Positions 8,239-18,483 of a stretch of DNA of 64,000 nt are shown here, piece by piece. The stretch is from Methanosalsum natronophilum. GTDB taxonomy: Archaea; Halobacteriota; Methanosarcinia; Methanosarcinales; Methanosarcinaceae. The notes under the pieces are model-generated. The model made no database searches and was not told where the DNA came from. It saw only the letters and a list, made by a program, of their open reading frames with translations. Positions within the stretch are counted from its first letter, which is position 1. Each line of letters opens with the position of its first letter. Both the position numbers and the translations under genes were made by a program. The stretch spans positions 1-64,000 of the forward strand of contig NZ_JANUCS010000012.1 of NCBI RefSeq assembly GCF_024808815.1. Direction: 5' to 3'.

Positions 8239-9567
8239 ATGGATATTGAAAACTATGCAAAAAAGGGGATAATAAAAGGTGAAAAAAACCTTGAAGAAAA
8301 AATAGCTCAGCGAATTATTGAAATTAAGGATATAAGCTTTGAGTCTGCAAAAAGGATTGCACAAGCAGCAATAACTGAAGTGAATTGTGCACTTGATGCA
8401 GAGGGCGATATATTAACATCTACCAAATCTGGGGTTACTATGGGACAGTTTGGAGTAGGTTCGAGGGGTTTAGGTGATTTTTATGCACATGAAAAAATAG
8501 CAGAAGTAATTGGGGATACTAATGCAATTGTTGATAGTTCACATTTAGATGACTCCGGAGTAATAAAAAATATTGGAGGAGATTATATTGTTCTTACAGT
8601 TGATGGCCTCCACTCAAGGCTGAGCGATTATCCATTTCTTTCAGGGTTTCATGTTGCTAGAGCTTCATTAAGAGATGTTTATGTTATGGGGGCAAGACCA
8701 CTAGCACTTTTTTCAGACATTCACATAGCAGATGATGGTGATGTAGCTAAAATATTTGATCATATTGCAGGAATCACAACAGTTTCAGAGATCACAGGTA
8801 TACCTCTAGTGACTGGAAGTACTCTTCGAATAGGTGGTGATATGGTAATTGGTGAAAGAATGACCGGAGGTCTAGGAGCTATAGGAATTACTGAAACTTT
8901 AACCTCAAGAGTATTGACTCAAGAAGGCGATTTAATATTAATGACAGAAGGAGCTGGAGGAGGAACCATATCAACAACAGCTCTTTATTATGGGATGCAT
9001 GAAGTTGTAGAAGAGACAATAAACTTGAAGTTTATAAAGGCATGTGAAGCCCTTTTGAAATCAGATTTAATCAATCATATTCATTCAATGACAGATGTAA
9101 CTAATGGGGGAATTAGGGGTGATGCAAATGAAATTTCAAGAACAGCTAATGTTGGAATGGTATTTTATGATGAAGCAATAAAGGACTTGATTAACCAAAA
9201 GGTTTTTCGGATGCTTAGAAAGCTTGAAATTGATCACCTAGGAGTATCTTTAGATTCTCTGCTAATTACTATACCAGAAAAATATGCTGAAGATGTAATT
9301 GATTTAGTACAAAATGCTGGTGTTAAGATTGATATAATTGGGAAAGTTGTCCATGAAAAATCATCTAAGATAATAATTGATGGTGAAACAAAGGATTTTA
9401 CTCCACAGTTTAGAGAATCTGCGTATACTCCTATAAAAAAAGCAGTTGGAGAAGACACCCCTAATAACTTTTCAGCGATGAAAGAAGCTGTTGATATAGC
9501 TGCAAAAGAAGCTTCTAATAAAAAAAGGAAAGTAGTAAAAAAACTAAAGGATGAAATTGTTTTTTAA
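8239..9567 (+). CDS. AIR synthase-related (PurM/HypE-like superfamily) protein
   Basis: 442-residue protein of the PurM/SelD/HypE/ThiL ATP-binding superfamily, archaeal COG1973 type. It shows GVGSRGLGDFYAH, the acidic metal/ATP stretch (VDSSHLDDSG, LTVDGLHSR), VMGARPLALF, MTGGLGAIG and a C-terminal domain with TDVTNGGIRGDANEIS. A Lys-rich tail ends it. The true reaction is unknown; purine synthesis is not implied, since the substrate loops differ from PurM. A strong AAGGAGA element precedes the ATG. Its TAA stop shares the TTAA sequence with the stop of the convergent NfeD gene. Confidence 0.8.
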   Translation: MDIENYAKKGIIKGEKNLEEKIAQRIIEIKDISFESAKRIAQAAITEVNCALDAEGDILTSTKSGVTMGQFGVGSRGLGDFYAHEKIAEVIGDTNAIVDSSHLDDSGVIKNIGGDYIVLTVDGLHSRLSDYPFLSGFHVARASLRDVYVMGARPLALFSDIHIADDGDVAKIFDHIAGITTVSEITGIPLVTGSTLRIGGDMVIGERMTGGLGAIGITETLTSRVLTQEGDLILMTEGAGGGTISTTALYYGMHEVVEETINLKFIKACEALLKSDLINHIHSMTDVTNGGIRGDANEISRTANVGMVFYDEAIKDLINQKVFRMLRKLEIDHLGVSLDSLLITIPEKYAEDVIDLVQNAGVKIDIIGKVVHEKSSKIIIDGETKDFTPQFRESAYTPIKKAVGEDTPNNFSAMKEAVDIAAKEASNKKRKVVKKLKDEIVF

Positions 9568-10901
9568 TTGTTTTCATCTTTATTTTCTTCTTTGGAATTA
9601 TCTTCAACTTCAAGTGGCTCAACGACTAATATAGGTCCATCCTTATCAACTATTTTTACTTTTTCACCCTTTTGAATAATTCCGTCCTTAGTTCTCGCTC
9701 TCCAAAATTCTCCAAGGTATCTTATATAACCTTGAGCACTTGGTGACAGTTCATCAGAAGCTTCTGCAACATCTCCGATCATTTCACCAATTACTGGTTT
9801 TTTCTTTCTTACGTCCATAACTTTTTGAATAGCTATTATCGTAAGAACTAAAATAACAATGCTTGGAATTATAACAGCTATTGCCATGTCAATTTGCACA
9901 TCTGCTGGTACAAAGTAGTCTGGATAGTCCATAGGTATTAGTAATACACTGCCAATAATCACACATACAACTCCTGCCAATCCAAATACGCCAAACCCAG
10001 GTTCCTGCAACTCAAGAATTAATAGTCCTGCACCTACTATTATTAAAAATAGTGCTGCAATATTTACATCGAAGCCCATGCCCATAAGCCCAAGCGTGAT
10101 TGCGATTAAGCCAAATATTTCTGGACCATATCCAGGATTAGATATGCCAAAAATAAGTCCATAAATACCAAGGAGCATAAGCAAAGAGGAAATCAAAGGG
10201 TTAGATATTATGTTTAAGAAAGCTAATTGAAAGCTCGGCTCATAATACTCGATGCTAGCTTCGGTTGTGTTAAGTTCTTTTCCTTTGATGACTGTTCCAT
10301 GAACGCTCTTTAGTAGTTCTTCACTATTTGGTGCTACATACTCTATAATATTCACATCAAGGGCTTGATCTGCGTTGAGATTCAAGTTTTTTGTGATAAA
10401 CTCTTCTGCAATTGTTTCATTTCTTCCGTGCATGCTTGCTTTTTCTCTAGCAAAAGCAACAAGTGCATTGATTAACTTATCATCTTCAACAGGTTCTGAG
10501 AGTCGAACTGGTTGAGCAGAGCCTATTAAGGTATTTGGAGCCATTACAGCTATATCTGTACTAATTAGTATTATTGTTCCTGCAGACCATGCCTTAGCTC
10601 CAGGTGGATGTACATAACCAATGATAGGTACATCTGTATTTTCAATTAGTTCTATTATTCTGAATGTCTCTTCCAGTCCTCCACCCGGGGTGTCTAATTT
10701 TAGTATTATAGCTTCATAATATTGGTTTTCAGCTTCATTTATAGCTTCTTTTAATATTTGATCGGAAGCTGGTGTAATTGCATTTGAAAGCTTTACAACT
10801 AACACAGTGTTTTGCTCATCCGCACTCACGGGAGCAATTGAAAAAAATAAAAGAGATAGTAATACAAAAAAGATAAATCTTGAAATAGATTTTTTTCTCA
10901 T
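9564..10901 (-). CDS. NfeD-family membrane-bound serine protease
   Basis: Long-form NfeD (PH1510 type), 445 residues. A signal peptide (LLSLLFFSIAPVSA) leads to a ClpP-like protease domain to about residue 215 with LDTPGGGLEETF and the presumed nucleophile Ser in AWSAGTIILIS. A block of four to five membrane helices follows, then a C-terminal OB-like NfeD domain. In Pyrococcus the protease cleaves the partner stomatin C-terminus. Its ATG overlaps the stop of the stomatin gene (TAATG), so the two are translationally coupled. The protease domain should lie outside the membrane. Confidence 0.9.
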   Translation of the reverse strand: MRKKSISRFIFFVLLSLLFFSIAPVSADEQNTVLVVKLSNAITPASDQILKEAINEAENQYYEAIILKLDTPGGGLEETFRIIELIENTDVPIIGYVHPPGAKAWSAGTIILISTDIAVMAPNTLIGSAQPVRLSEPVEDDKLINALVAFAREKASMHGRNETIAEEFITKNLNLNADQALDVNIIEYVAPNSEELLKSVHGTVIKGKELNTTEASIEYYEPSFQLAFLNIISNPLISSLLMLLGIYGLIFGISNPGYGPEIFGLIAITLGLMGMGFDVNIAALFLIIVGAGLLILELQEPGFGVFGLAGVVCVIIGSVLLIPMDYPDYFVPADVQIDMAIAVIIPSIVILVLTIIAIQKVMDVRKKKPVIGEMIGDVAEASDELSPSAQGYIRYLGEFWRARTKDGIIQKGEKVKIVDKDGPILVVEPLEVEDNSKEENKDENN

Positions 10902-11680
10902 TATGGTTTACCTGATTTCATCTTTTTTTGTGCTACTGCTTCTGTTATACCTGCAATCTCACCTGCACCAGTAGTGCTAGTTATAACAATTAAATTTTGC
11001 TCTCTTGCTATTTCTGCAAGTGTTTGCAATTCTCTTAACTTAATTCCTACTGGCATATCTTGATAAAGGTTTGCAGCATCTTGCATTTTTTTGGCAGCCA
11101 AAAACTCCCCTTCTGAAAGTATAATTCTGGATCTTTTCTCTCTTTCAGCTTCAGCTTGTTTTGCGATTGCTCTATGCATAGTTTTTGGTAAAGTCACATC
11201 TCTTACAGTTACAGATGTCACTTTTATGCCCCAAGGGTCAGTTGAGGAATCAAGGATTTCTTGAATATCTTTGTTAATTTCTTCTCTTTGAGATAGAATA
11301 TCATCAAGCTCAATTCGACCCATAACATCTCTCAAAGTTGTTTGTGAAAGCATTGCAGTTGCATATCTGTAATCCTCAACAGCTGTAACTGCAGCCCCAG
11401 GCTCAACAACTTTATAGTACACGATTGCATCAACGTCCACACTCACATTATCTTTTGTAATGACGTTTTGTTTTGGTACATCAATAGTAACAACTCGTAA
11501 ATCTACTTTTACGGTTTTATCAATTATTGGTATTATCAAGAAAAGGCCAGGACCTTTAACTCCCTCAAATCGGCCTAATCTAAAAATGACCACTCTTTCG
11601 TATTCATTAACAACTTTAATGCTCTGTGAGAGGATAATTATTATAACAATTAATGTAGGTATTATATATTCACTAACCAT
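10901..11680 (-). CDS. Stomatin-like SPFH/Band 7 protein
   Basis: 259 residues: one N-terminal membrane helix (YIIPTLIVIIIILSQSI) followed by the SPFH domain with VFRLGRFEGVKGPGLF, TKDNVSVDVDAIVYYKV and a coiled-coil region (AIAKQAEAEREKRSRIILSEGE). Prokaryotic stomatins assemble in membrane microdomains and pair with NfeD proteases; this two-gene arrangement is the classic one. A GGTGA element lies before the ATG. The gene overlaps the start of the NfeD gene by one base. Confidence 0.92.
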   Translation of the reverse strand: MVSEYIIPTLIVIIIILSQSIKVVNEYERVVIFRLGRFEGVKGPGLFLIIPIIDKTVKVDLRVVTIDVPKQNVITKDNVSVDVDAIVYYKVVEPGAAVTAVEDYRYATAMLSQTTLRDVMGRIELDDILSQREEINKDIQEILDSSTDPWGIKVTSVTVRDVTLPKTMHRAIAKQAEAEREKRSRIILSEGEFLAAKKMQDAANLYQDMPVGIKLRELQTLAEIAREQNLIVITSTTGAGEIAGITEAVAQKKMKSGKP

Positions 11681-11935
11681 ATTTTCACCATGCTATGTTA
11701 TTCTTCTTTGAAAGGTATTATACTTTGAATCTTATTGATTGAAATTGTAGTTATATAATGCAAATAAATTACGGCCCACTTACCATAATATTAATCGTTC
11801 ATTATTTATAAATAAAGCGCAAAATAGAACAATTATTTTTAATTAGAACTTTGAAGTACGATACTAATATGATAATATTATCTAACCTAATTTAAAAAAT
11901 ACCAAATAGCTATAATAAATATAACGAAGGATAAA

Positions 11936-14062
11936 ATGAAACAAAAATGTAAATATTGTGACGGTAAAGGGCACGAGATTATTTCTGTAGAAAGATGCAG
12001 TGAATGTAAAGGTACGGGAAAATCAAAATCAGTTGATTTAATGGCACTTTCTGAAAAAAATCTTGATAGTTTTTTATCAGAAGGGTCGTCTTGCCAAAGG
12101 TGTAATGGTAAGGGTGAAATTGTATCAACTAACAAGTGCGAATATTGTGAAGGCAAGGGAACTTTTTTTTACTGTGATAAATGTAAAACACCTATTTTTA
12201 AAGAAAATGTTGAAGAAAACCTTTGTCAAAATTGTAAAAGTAAACAATCCGTGCACTTTCTTGATGACTCTTGTACTTTAGAGGAGGTAGAAGTAGGGAA
12301 ACTTTATCACGGTAAGGTAAATAGTCTACCACCATTTGGCGCATTTATAGATTTGAATTCAAGGATAAGAGGTCTTGTCCACACAAGCAATATCGACCAT
12401 CCATTAGAGGAGAATTCGAATGTGGTGGTACTGGTAAAAGAGATAAAACAAAATGGAAACATGGATTTAATCCCAAAAAAAATTGAAACTTACAACAAAA
12501 TAGAAGTTGAAAAAACTCTTCCCCTAGTAAAATCATCAGAACTTGAACAATTTATTGGGAAACATGTAAGGGTGGAAGGAGAAATTATACAAATAAAACA
12601 AACAGCTGGACCAACTATTTTTACGGTCTCAGACGAAGACGGTCTTATCTCGGGAGCAGCTTTTGTTAGAGCTGGAGAAAGGGCATATGAAGATATCCTA
12701 TCTGATATGGTAGTGAGCGCTACTGGAGAAGTCACAGAGCGTGGTGATGAACTACAGCTCGAAATAATGAGTATGAAAAAGCTTACAGGTGATATGAGGG
12801 ACGCTGTTTGGGACAGAATTGAATCTGCAATTGATAAAAGATCAGCTCCTTCAGAGACTGAATTTCTTGTTGATAGTGATATCTTAGAAAAGCTTCGCCC
12901 TTCTATGAAAGAAGTGGCAAAAGTGATTAAAAAATCAATCATTAAATCAAGGCCAATTATTTTAAGACATCATGCAGATGCTGATGGAATGACTGCAGCT
13001 CTTGCAATAGAACAAGCTATACTACCTTTAATAAATGAGATTGGAGGGTCAGATGCAGAGCACTTTTTCTATAAGAGATCCCCCTCAAAGGCTCCATTTT
13101 ATGAGATGCTTGATGTAGTAAGAGATATTTCTTTTGCCCTTGAAGACTATTCTCGACATGGCCAAAAAATGCCCTTAGTAGTTTTGGTTGATAACGGATC
13201 TACAGATGAAGACGTACCTGCAATGAAACAAGCAAAGATATACGATATTGATATGGTTGTAGTAGACCATCATCATCCTGATAAAGAAGTTGACAATTAT
13301 CTAAAAGCTCATGTAAATCCAGCACATTCAGGTGGAGATTTTGGTATTACTACTGGAATGCTTTGTACTGAAATTGCAAGAATGATAAATCCATATGTAG
13401 CAGAAGACATAAAGCATCTACCTGCAATATCAGCAGTTGGAGATAGGTCAGAAGCTCCAGAAGCAAGAAAATATATTGATCTTGTAAGTGATAAATATAG
13501 TTTGGATAACCTTAAAGATATAGCTTTAGCACTAGACTTCTCAGCCTTTTGGCTGAAATTTAGTAGCGGAAAAGGAATAGTTGACGATATTGCTAATTTA
13601 GGAAACAAAAAAAGGCATAATCAAATAGTATCACTTTATTGTGAACAAGCAAATGATATGATAAAATCTCAGTTAGATGCTTGTATCCCTAACGTAAAAT
13701 CTAGAGAATTGCCAAATGGAGCCATATTAAATGTACTGGATGTTGAAAACTTTGCACATAAATTCACGTTCCCCCCACCAGGAAAAACTTCTGGCGAAGT
13801 CCATGACATTTTAGTGAAACGGTACGGAAATGTTCCAATAATCACTATTGGGTATGGCCCTGATTTTGCTGTAATTCGGTCAAAAAAACTGAAAATGAAC
13901 ATTCCACAACTAGTTAAAGAACTACACGAAGAGGTTGCGGGTGCAGGAGTAAGTGGTGGCGGTCACTTGGTCGTAGGAAGCATTAAATTTGTTGAAGGGA
14001 AACGTACAGAGGTTCTTGAACTCCTGGCTAAAAAAATAGGAGAAACAGAGGTAGAAAGCTAA
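11936..14062 (+). CDS. Archaeal RecJ-like DHH phosphoesterase with DnaJ-type Zn finger and S1 domain
   Basis: 708-residue archaea-specific RecJ-like protein (COG1107). It starts with two sets of DnaJ-like CxxCxGxG repeats (CKYCDGKG, CSECKGTG, CQRCNGKG, CEYCEGKG), then an extra CDKC/CQNC ribbon, an S1 domain (LYHGKVNSLPPFGAFIDL), an OB-like domain, and a DHH catalytic core (RHHADADGMTAAL about residue 344, VVVDHHHPD about 442). DHHA1 comes last with GGGHLVVGS. Relatives are single-strand nucleases or phosphodiesterases acting on DNA, RNA or nucleotides; the substrate is not fixed by sequence. An AAGGAT site precedes the ATG. Confidence 0.9.
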   Translation: MKQKCKYCDGKGHEIISVERCSECKGTGKSKSVDLMALSEKNLDSFLSEGSSCQRCNGKGEIVSTNKCEYCEGKGTFFYCDKCKTPIFKENVEENLCQNCKSKQSVHFLDDSCTLEEVEVGKLYHGKVNSLPPFGAFIDLNSRIRGLVHTSNIDHPLEENSNVVVLVKEIKQNGNMDLIPKKIETYNKIEVEKTLPLVKSSELEQFIGKHVRVEGEIIQIKQTAGPTIFTVSDEDGLISGAAFVRAGERAYEDILSDMVVSATGEVTERGDELQLEIMSMKKLTGDMRDAVWDRIESAIDKRSAPSETEFLVDSDILEKLRPSMKEVAKVIKKSIIKSRPIILRHHADADGMTAALAIEQAILPLINEIGGSDAEHFFYKRSPSKAPFYEMLDVVRDISFALEDYSRHGQKMPLVVLVDNGSTDEDVPAMKQAKIYDIDMVVVDHHHPDKEVDNYLKAHVNPAHSGGDFGITTGMLCTEIARMINPYVAEDIKHLPAISAVGDRSEAPEARKYIDLVSDKYSLDNLKDIALALDFSAFWLKFSSGKGIVDDIANLGNKKRHNQIVSLYCEQANDMIKSQLDACIPNVKSRELPNGAILNVLDVENFAHKFTFPPPGKTSGEVHDILVKRYGNVPIITIGYGPDFAVIRSKKLKMNIPQLVKELHEEVAGAGVSGGGHLVVGSIKFVEGKRTEVLELLAKKIGETEVES

Positions 14063-14066
14063 AACC

Positions 14067-14678
14067 TTAGTCCATTCTCATGATACGTATCATTGCTTTT
14101 ACGGGTACACTTGATATGGATTCAGTACCTCGTTTATCAACTAAGACGGCAGCTCCTACTGGCAAGGCTCCAAACTCTTTAAGTTGCTTTATTACTTGAG
14201 AAATAGTTGATCCTGAGGTTATTACATCATCTACTATGATACATCTTTTGCCATCAACATTTCCAAAGTTACGACTTATTATTCCACCGGGATGTGTGTT
14301 ATCTACTCGTTGACCTAAAACATGGAATACAGCGAACTCGGTTCCTAGTTCTTCAGCCATTAAGCTTGCAATAGGGACTCCACTTGATGTAGTGCCTACT
14401 ATGGTGTCAACATCTTCATTTGTTTGGCTTAAAAGGTCTAAAACCATATCAGCCATAACTTTTGATATATACCTTAGTCTATAGGAGCTTTTACCAATAC
14501 TACTCCAATCTACAGAAATATCTTTTGGGGCTTGAATCTCTTCACCCTTTCTTGCCCTTGAAAGCAACCAAGTAGCAGTTTCTCTTGAAACATTAAGTTC
14601 ATCTGCAACTTGTCCGGTGACTAGCCCTTTAGCCTGAAGATCTACGGCTTTTTGAATTAATTCTTCAATATTTTTCAT
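14067..14678 (-). CDS. gfcR: GfcR-type transcriptional regulator (PRTase fold, orotate phosphoribosyltransferase-like)
   Basis: 203 residues. An N-terminal HTH of about 45 residues ([20 protein letters not shown]) is fused to a type I phosphoribosyltransferase domain with the PRPP loop [16 protein letters not shown]. In Haloferax the family member GfcR activates sugar-degradation genes, with a sugar-phosphate ligand; older annotation calls it PyrE-like. The target genes here are unknown. The ribosome binding site AGGGGATT precedes the ATG. It lies between nob1, on the same strand, and the convergent RecJ-like gene. Confidence 0.85.
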   Translation of the reverse strand: MKNIEELIQKAVDLQAKGLVTGQVADELNVSRETATWLLSRARKGEEIQAPKDISVDWSSIGKSSYRLRYISKVMADMVLDLLSQTNEDVDTIVGTTSSGVPIASLMAEELGTEFAVFHVLGQRVDNTHPGGIISRNFGNVDGKRCIIVDDVITSGSTISQVIKQLKEFGALPVGAAVLVDKRGTESISSVPVKAMIRIMRMD

Positions 14679-14733
14679 ATAATCCCCTGTATGTTATCAT
14701 GAATAATTAATTTATTGTACTTTTTGTGAAATG

Positions 14734-15213
14734 TTATAGTTTTCTTTTTCTGCTTTTTTTTAAAGAAGACCCACAAACTGGGCATACACTCCCAGCCTTG
14801 AATTTTTTTTTACATCCAGTACACTTTTTAATCCACAAAATAACATCTTCAATTTTTTTTTGAGCAACGGGTTTTACGTTAAGCTTTAGCAAAAGTGCTA
14901 CATTTTGAACTGAAAAGTCATCTGTAAGTAAAACTGATTTTCCCTTATACTCTAAAGCTTTAGCTAATATGTCAATATCAGTCTTTGAAAGGGAATCTAT
15001 ATCCATGCTATATTTAGCAATCTGATTTACCTTGTTAATATAATCAGTTTTTGGGCTTTCCACAAATAAAGTATGTTGTGATGCAATTTCTAAATTGTTT
15101 TTTGCTTCTGTACTATATAATTCTTTGATTACAGAAGGTACTGTGATTATGCAGAAATCTTTTAAATCAATTTTTTCTATAAATGCTGCGGAATCAGCGA
15201 TAACACGCTTCAT
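14734..15213 (-). CDS. nob1: Ribosome maturation endonuclease Nob1
   Basis: Archaeal Nob1 of about 159 residues. An N-terminal PIN domain (ADSAAFIEK with the first catalytic Asp, TDIDILAKAL and LLTDDFSVQN with further acidic residues) precedes a zinc ribbon CTGCKKKFKAGSVCPVCG and a Lys/Arg tail. Nob1 makes the final cut at the 3' end of 16S rRNA. The ATG with a GGAGA site is preferred over a TTG two codons upstream. It is co-oriented with the GfcR gene. Confidence 0.92.
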   Translation of the reverse strand: MKRVIADSAAFIEKIDLKDFCIITVPSVIKELYSTEAKNNLEIASQHTLFVESPKTDYINKVNQIAKYSMDIDSLSKTDIDILAKALEYKGKSVLLTDDFSVQNVALLLKLNVKPVAQKKIEDVILWIKKCTGCKKKFKAGSVCPVCGSSLKKSRKRKL

Positions 15214-15356
15214 TATCAATTCTCCAATAAAGAAAAGTGGAATTGCATGTATAGTTTGACTAACACAATAAATACATTATTAAAGAATGTTTATTTTATA
15301 GGTTAACACTAGTTGTTATATGTATATTAGTTTAACCTGCCTGAGGATAGAAATGT

Positions 15357-16139
15357 ATGGATAATAAACTTGTAAGAACAAAAATTGTTAAAGAACTTAA
15401 AAATTATATCAAAAAAACCGGATTAGAAGGCGCAGTTGTTGGAATAAGTGGAGGAATTGATTCATCTTTGACCACATTCCTGATAACCGAAGCTATTGGG
15501 CCAAAAAAAGTATTGGGGATTCACATGCCTCAGGGGCGCTTAACTAGTAAGAAGGAATCAAATGATGCATTTGAAATTGCAAACCAATTAGGTATAGAAT
15601 ATATGATAATAGATATTGATCCTATATTTGATTCTTACAGAGAACAGTTGAGTTTAATGGACTCTAGTTTAAAAGTATACTCAGAAGCAAACCTCAAAGC
15701 AAGAATAAGAATGTCTATTCTGTACTATTACTCTAACCAGCTAAATAAGCTTGTTATAGGCACAGGAAATCGCACTGAATTGTTATTAGGATATTATACA
15801 AAATATGGAGATGGTGGTGTTGACATAGAACCTATAGGCGATTTATATAAGACACAAGTTCAAGAACTTGCTCATCATGTTGGTATCCCAGAACATATCA
15901 TTTGTAAACCCCCATCTGCAGGTCTGTGGCCAGGCCAAACAGATGAAGAAGAGTTAGGATTACCTTATGAAACTATAGATTCTATTTTGATGCTGTTAGA
16001 TTGTGAACTTTCAAAAAAAGAGATATTGAACAAATCAACGGCATCTCCTGAAGATATAGAATATTTATTGAAAAGAATTGAAAATAATAGGCATAAAAGA
16101 CATCCACCAAGTACATTTGACATTATCAGTAGAGGTTAA
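15357..16139 (+). CDS. nadE: NH3-dependent NAD+ synthetase
   Basis: Converts nicotinate adenine dinucleotide to NAD+ with ATP and ammonia. The 260 residues carry the N-type ATP pyrophosphatase P-loop VGISGGIDSSL, the GTGNRTELLLGYYTKYGDGG block, the DLYKTQVQELA helix and KPPSAGLWPGQTDEEELG. No glutaminase domain is fused, so free ammonia is the nitrogen source. TGAGGATAG precedes the ATG. The stop shares a TTAA with the stop of the convergent tiaS. Confidence 0.95.
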   Translation: MDNKLVRTKIVKELKNYIKKTGLEGAVVGISGGIDSSLTTFLITEAIGPKKVLGIHMPQGRLTSKKESNDAFEIANQLGIEYMIIDIDPIFDSYREQLSLMDSSLKVYSEANLKARIRMSILYYYSNQLNKLVIGTGNRTELLLGYYTKYGDGGVDIEPIGDLYKTQVQELAHHVGIPEHIICKPPSAGLWPGQTDEEELGLPYETIDSILMLLDCELSKKEILNKSTASPEDIEYLLKRIENNRHKRHPPSTFDIISRG

Positions 16140-17425
16140 GTAGATGGGAAAATGTTACTATGCCTTCCTTGTTGCATAATTCGAATTAATGGCTTTGCAA
16201 GATGGCGACGTGCTCCAGGCGGTACCTCATAAAAACCAGGACTAATATCTCTTTTTAGTTCAATAGCTTGTTTTAAACTACTGTTTTTTTTACACTTTTT
16301 ACACCTATAACCCTTATTCTTCCCAGCTGATTCCATTCTTTTTTTGCATGAAGGGCAAATTGGATTAATAATTTCATAATATTTGGTAAGTGTTTTAATA
16401 TGTATCTTTTCAATATTCAACGTAGAACCCATAACACTCCCAAACAAAACTACAATATCCCCTGGTAGTAATTTTTTTATTATATGCCTAAATTGTTTAG
16501 TAGGTTCGTAAGCTGCACAATCCAGTTTATAACCATAATCATCACAAACTCTTAAAATTATATGGCCGCCATGTAGAGTTTTAGGAATACTGTCAACTAT
16601 GCACCTGACTTTATAAGATTTCATATTAACTATTTTTTTAATAGTATCTACAGCCAATATGTGCATATCAGTTCCTTGGTTTGTTCGGAAAAGTGCACTA
16701 TTTTCAACACTTTCAGATTTTAACATAGAAATAAATTGAAAGATACTTTCTATGCAAGATCCCCTAATTCCATAAAGTACAGGATCCCCAGATTTTGGGA
16801 TGCATACTGCTTTTTTTGCTGTAGTGTCTACATTATCCCATGTTTTTGGGTATGTTTTTTTGTGAGCCATAAAAATGGTTTTCTCATCAACATATCTTAA
16901 ATTACCCCAAGCTTCTCTTTTTCTATAAGCTATATATTCATATGTATAGTCCATCTTATCATCAAATACTGCTCCACAAGCTGCAAGTGCACCTATCAAA
17001 CCTCTTCCATTTTTAAAGCCTTTGTACTCTAAGCTCATTCTATTGATCATACTTATAGCTGAATTTATTTCAATAACACTTCTTGTTGCTTCCCTAAAGA
17101 AGGCAACAAGTTGACTTTGTGCATTCTTAGAAATATTATCGGGTACAAAGACAATACCTGGATTTGTATTTTCATCAGATAAGCGAGAAAGTTGAAAAAC
17201 TCGTTTACTAACATGTTTTATTACATCTTGGGGAACTTCGGTATTAATTTGTAGGGCAACAGCAGCATTACCTCTTGTTTTATAAGGAATTGTTGGATTT
17301 AGTCGAATTAATAATAAGTCCTTGGAAACTTCTCCAAACTCTATTAACTCATCTGCCAGAGTAGTGCATAAATATGTTGTGCACATACCTTCTCTTGAAT
17401 CTGTATCATCAATTCCAATAATCAT
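16136..17425 (-). CDS. tiaS: tRNA(Ile2) 2-agmatinylcytidine synthetase TiaS
   Basis: Archaea-specific enzyme that attaches agmatine to C34 of tRNA-Ile2 so that it reads AUA. The 429 residues begin with GIDDTDSREGMCTTYL, followed by the RLNPTIPYKTRGNAAVA block, an OB-like region (GDIVVLFGSVMG) and a C-terminal zinc ribbon (CPSCKKRM, CKKC). The arrangement and length are those of the family. It is convergent with nadE, with a four-base overlap at the stop codons, and divergent from the HTH regulator. Confidence 0.95.
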   Translation of the reverse strand: MIIGIDDTDSREGMCTTYLCTTLADELIEFGEVSKDLLLIRLNPTIPYKTRGNAAVALQINTEVPQDVIKHVSKRVFQLSRLSDENTNPGIVFVPDNISKNAQSQLVAFFREATRSVIEINSAISMINRMSLEYKGFKNGRGLIGALAACGAVFDDKMDYTYEYIAYRKREAWGNLRYVDEKTIFMAHKKTYPKTWDNVDTTAKKAVCIPKSGDPVLYGIRGSCIESIFQFISMLKSESVENSALFRTNQGTDMHILAVDTIKKIVNMKSYKVRCIVDSIPKTLHGGHIILRVCDDYGYKLDCAAYEPTKQFRHIIKKLLPGDIVVLFGSVMGSTLNIEKIHIKTLTKYYEIINPICPSCKKRMESAGKNKGYRCKKCKKNSSLKQAIELKRDISPGFYEVPPGARRHLAKPLIRIMQQGRHSNIFPST

Positions 17426-17514
17426 GCTGTAATCTCAAGTACATTAAATTATTAGTATTAACTCGTTTTATGGACAATTATATATATATGTGTATATGTA
17501 TATACGGTATAATT

Positions 17515-18483
17515 ATGACAAAAGAAGTCCTTATACATCAAGTAATTGATGTGCTAAGACAGTCAGGCTTCATTGTGTCCGATCGCTGCAACATTAGGCC
17601 AAGGTGCTTTGATCTTGCTGCTAGGCGGGATGACATATTACTTTTTTGTAAAATATTATACAATATAGATGGTCTGAATGAAGAAACTGCTAAAGAAATA
17701 AAAGCTTTAGCTAGCTATCTAAATGGGTCACCGTTAATTATTGGAGCAAAAACAAGAGATCAAATGCTAGAGGATAGTGTAGTATATATGAGGTATGAAA
17801 TACCTGCACTTAATGCACAAACTCTATATGACTATTTGGTTGAAGGGGTACCTCCACTTGTTTCTGCTGCCCCCGGTGGTCTCTATGTATCAATAGATGG
17901 AGACGTTCTTAAAAAAGCTAGGATTGATACATCTTTATCCTTAGGATCTCTGTCATCACTTATTGGGGTATCCAGACGTACCATAAGCAAGTATGAAGAA
18001 GGTGGAATGGCAGCATCAATTGAAGTTGTTCTACAGCTAGAGGATCTTCTAGATGTTGCTCTAGCAAGATCAATAGATTTCCTCAACTCATTCAATGAAA
18101 TTCCATCAGTTCCCAACACCGAGAATGATCCAAACCAGCAACCAAAAGTTCCAAATGATAGTGTATTAGAAACACTACATCTTTTAGGATATAATGTACT
18201 TTCCACATCTCAGGCACCATTTAAAGCTGTTTCAAAAGATGAAACAAATATTATGCTGACAGGTATAAGTGAATACAGTAGTTCGATGCTAAAAAGAGCT
18301 CACCTAATGAGTAATATTTCTTTAATTACTGAAACAAGATCTGTCTTCATCATAGATGGGCATCTAAAATCGGAATCAGTGGAGAGCACAGTTTTAATCG
18401 AAAAAGAAGAACTTAATAAAATATCTGACCCCGATGATTTACTTACACTTATAGAAAATAGGATGAACTATAAGTTATCATAA
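17515..18483 (+). CDS. Putative HTH-type transcriptional regulator (archaeal COG1395 family)
   Basis: About 322 residues. The N-terminal domain (CFDLAARRDDILLFCKILYNID) resembles a nuclease-like fold; a Cro/C1-type HTH at about residues 125-180 (SLSSLIGVSRRTISKYEEGG) and a C-terminal domain repeating the nuclease-like pattern (FKAVSKDETNIMLTGISEY) follow. The family is conserved in archaea but its targets are unknown. I took the ATG of MTKEVLIHQ; the ATG 45 bases upstream adds a Tyr/Ile-rich stretch unlike the family and overlaps an AT-rich promoter-like tract. Confidence 0.82.
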   Translation: MTKEVLIHQVIDVLRQSGFIVSDRCNIRPRCFDLAARRDDILLFCKILYNIDGLNEETAKEIKALASYLNGSPLIIGAKTRDQMLEDSVVYMRYEIPALNAQTLYDYLVEGVPPLVSAAPGGLYVSIDGDVLKKARIDTSLSLGSLSSLIGVSRRTISKYEEGGMAASIEVVLQLEDLLDVALARSIDFLNSFNEIPSVPNTENDPNQQPKVPNDSVLETLHLLGYNVLSTSQAPFKAVSKDETNIMLTGISEYSSSMLKRAHLMSNISLITETRSVFIIDGHLKSESVESTVLIEKEELNKISDPDDLLTLIENRMNYKLS

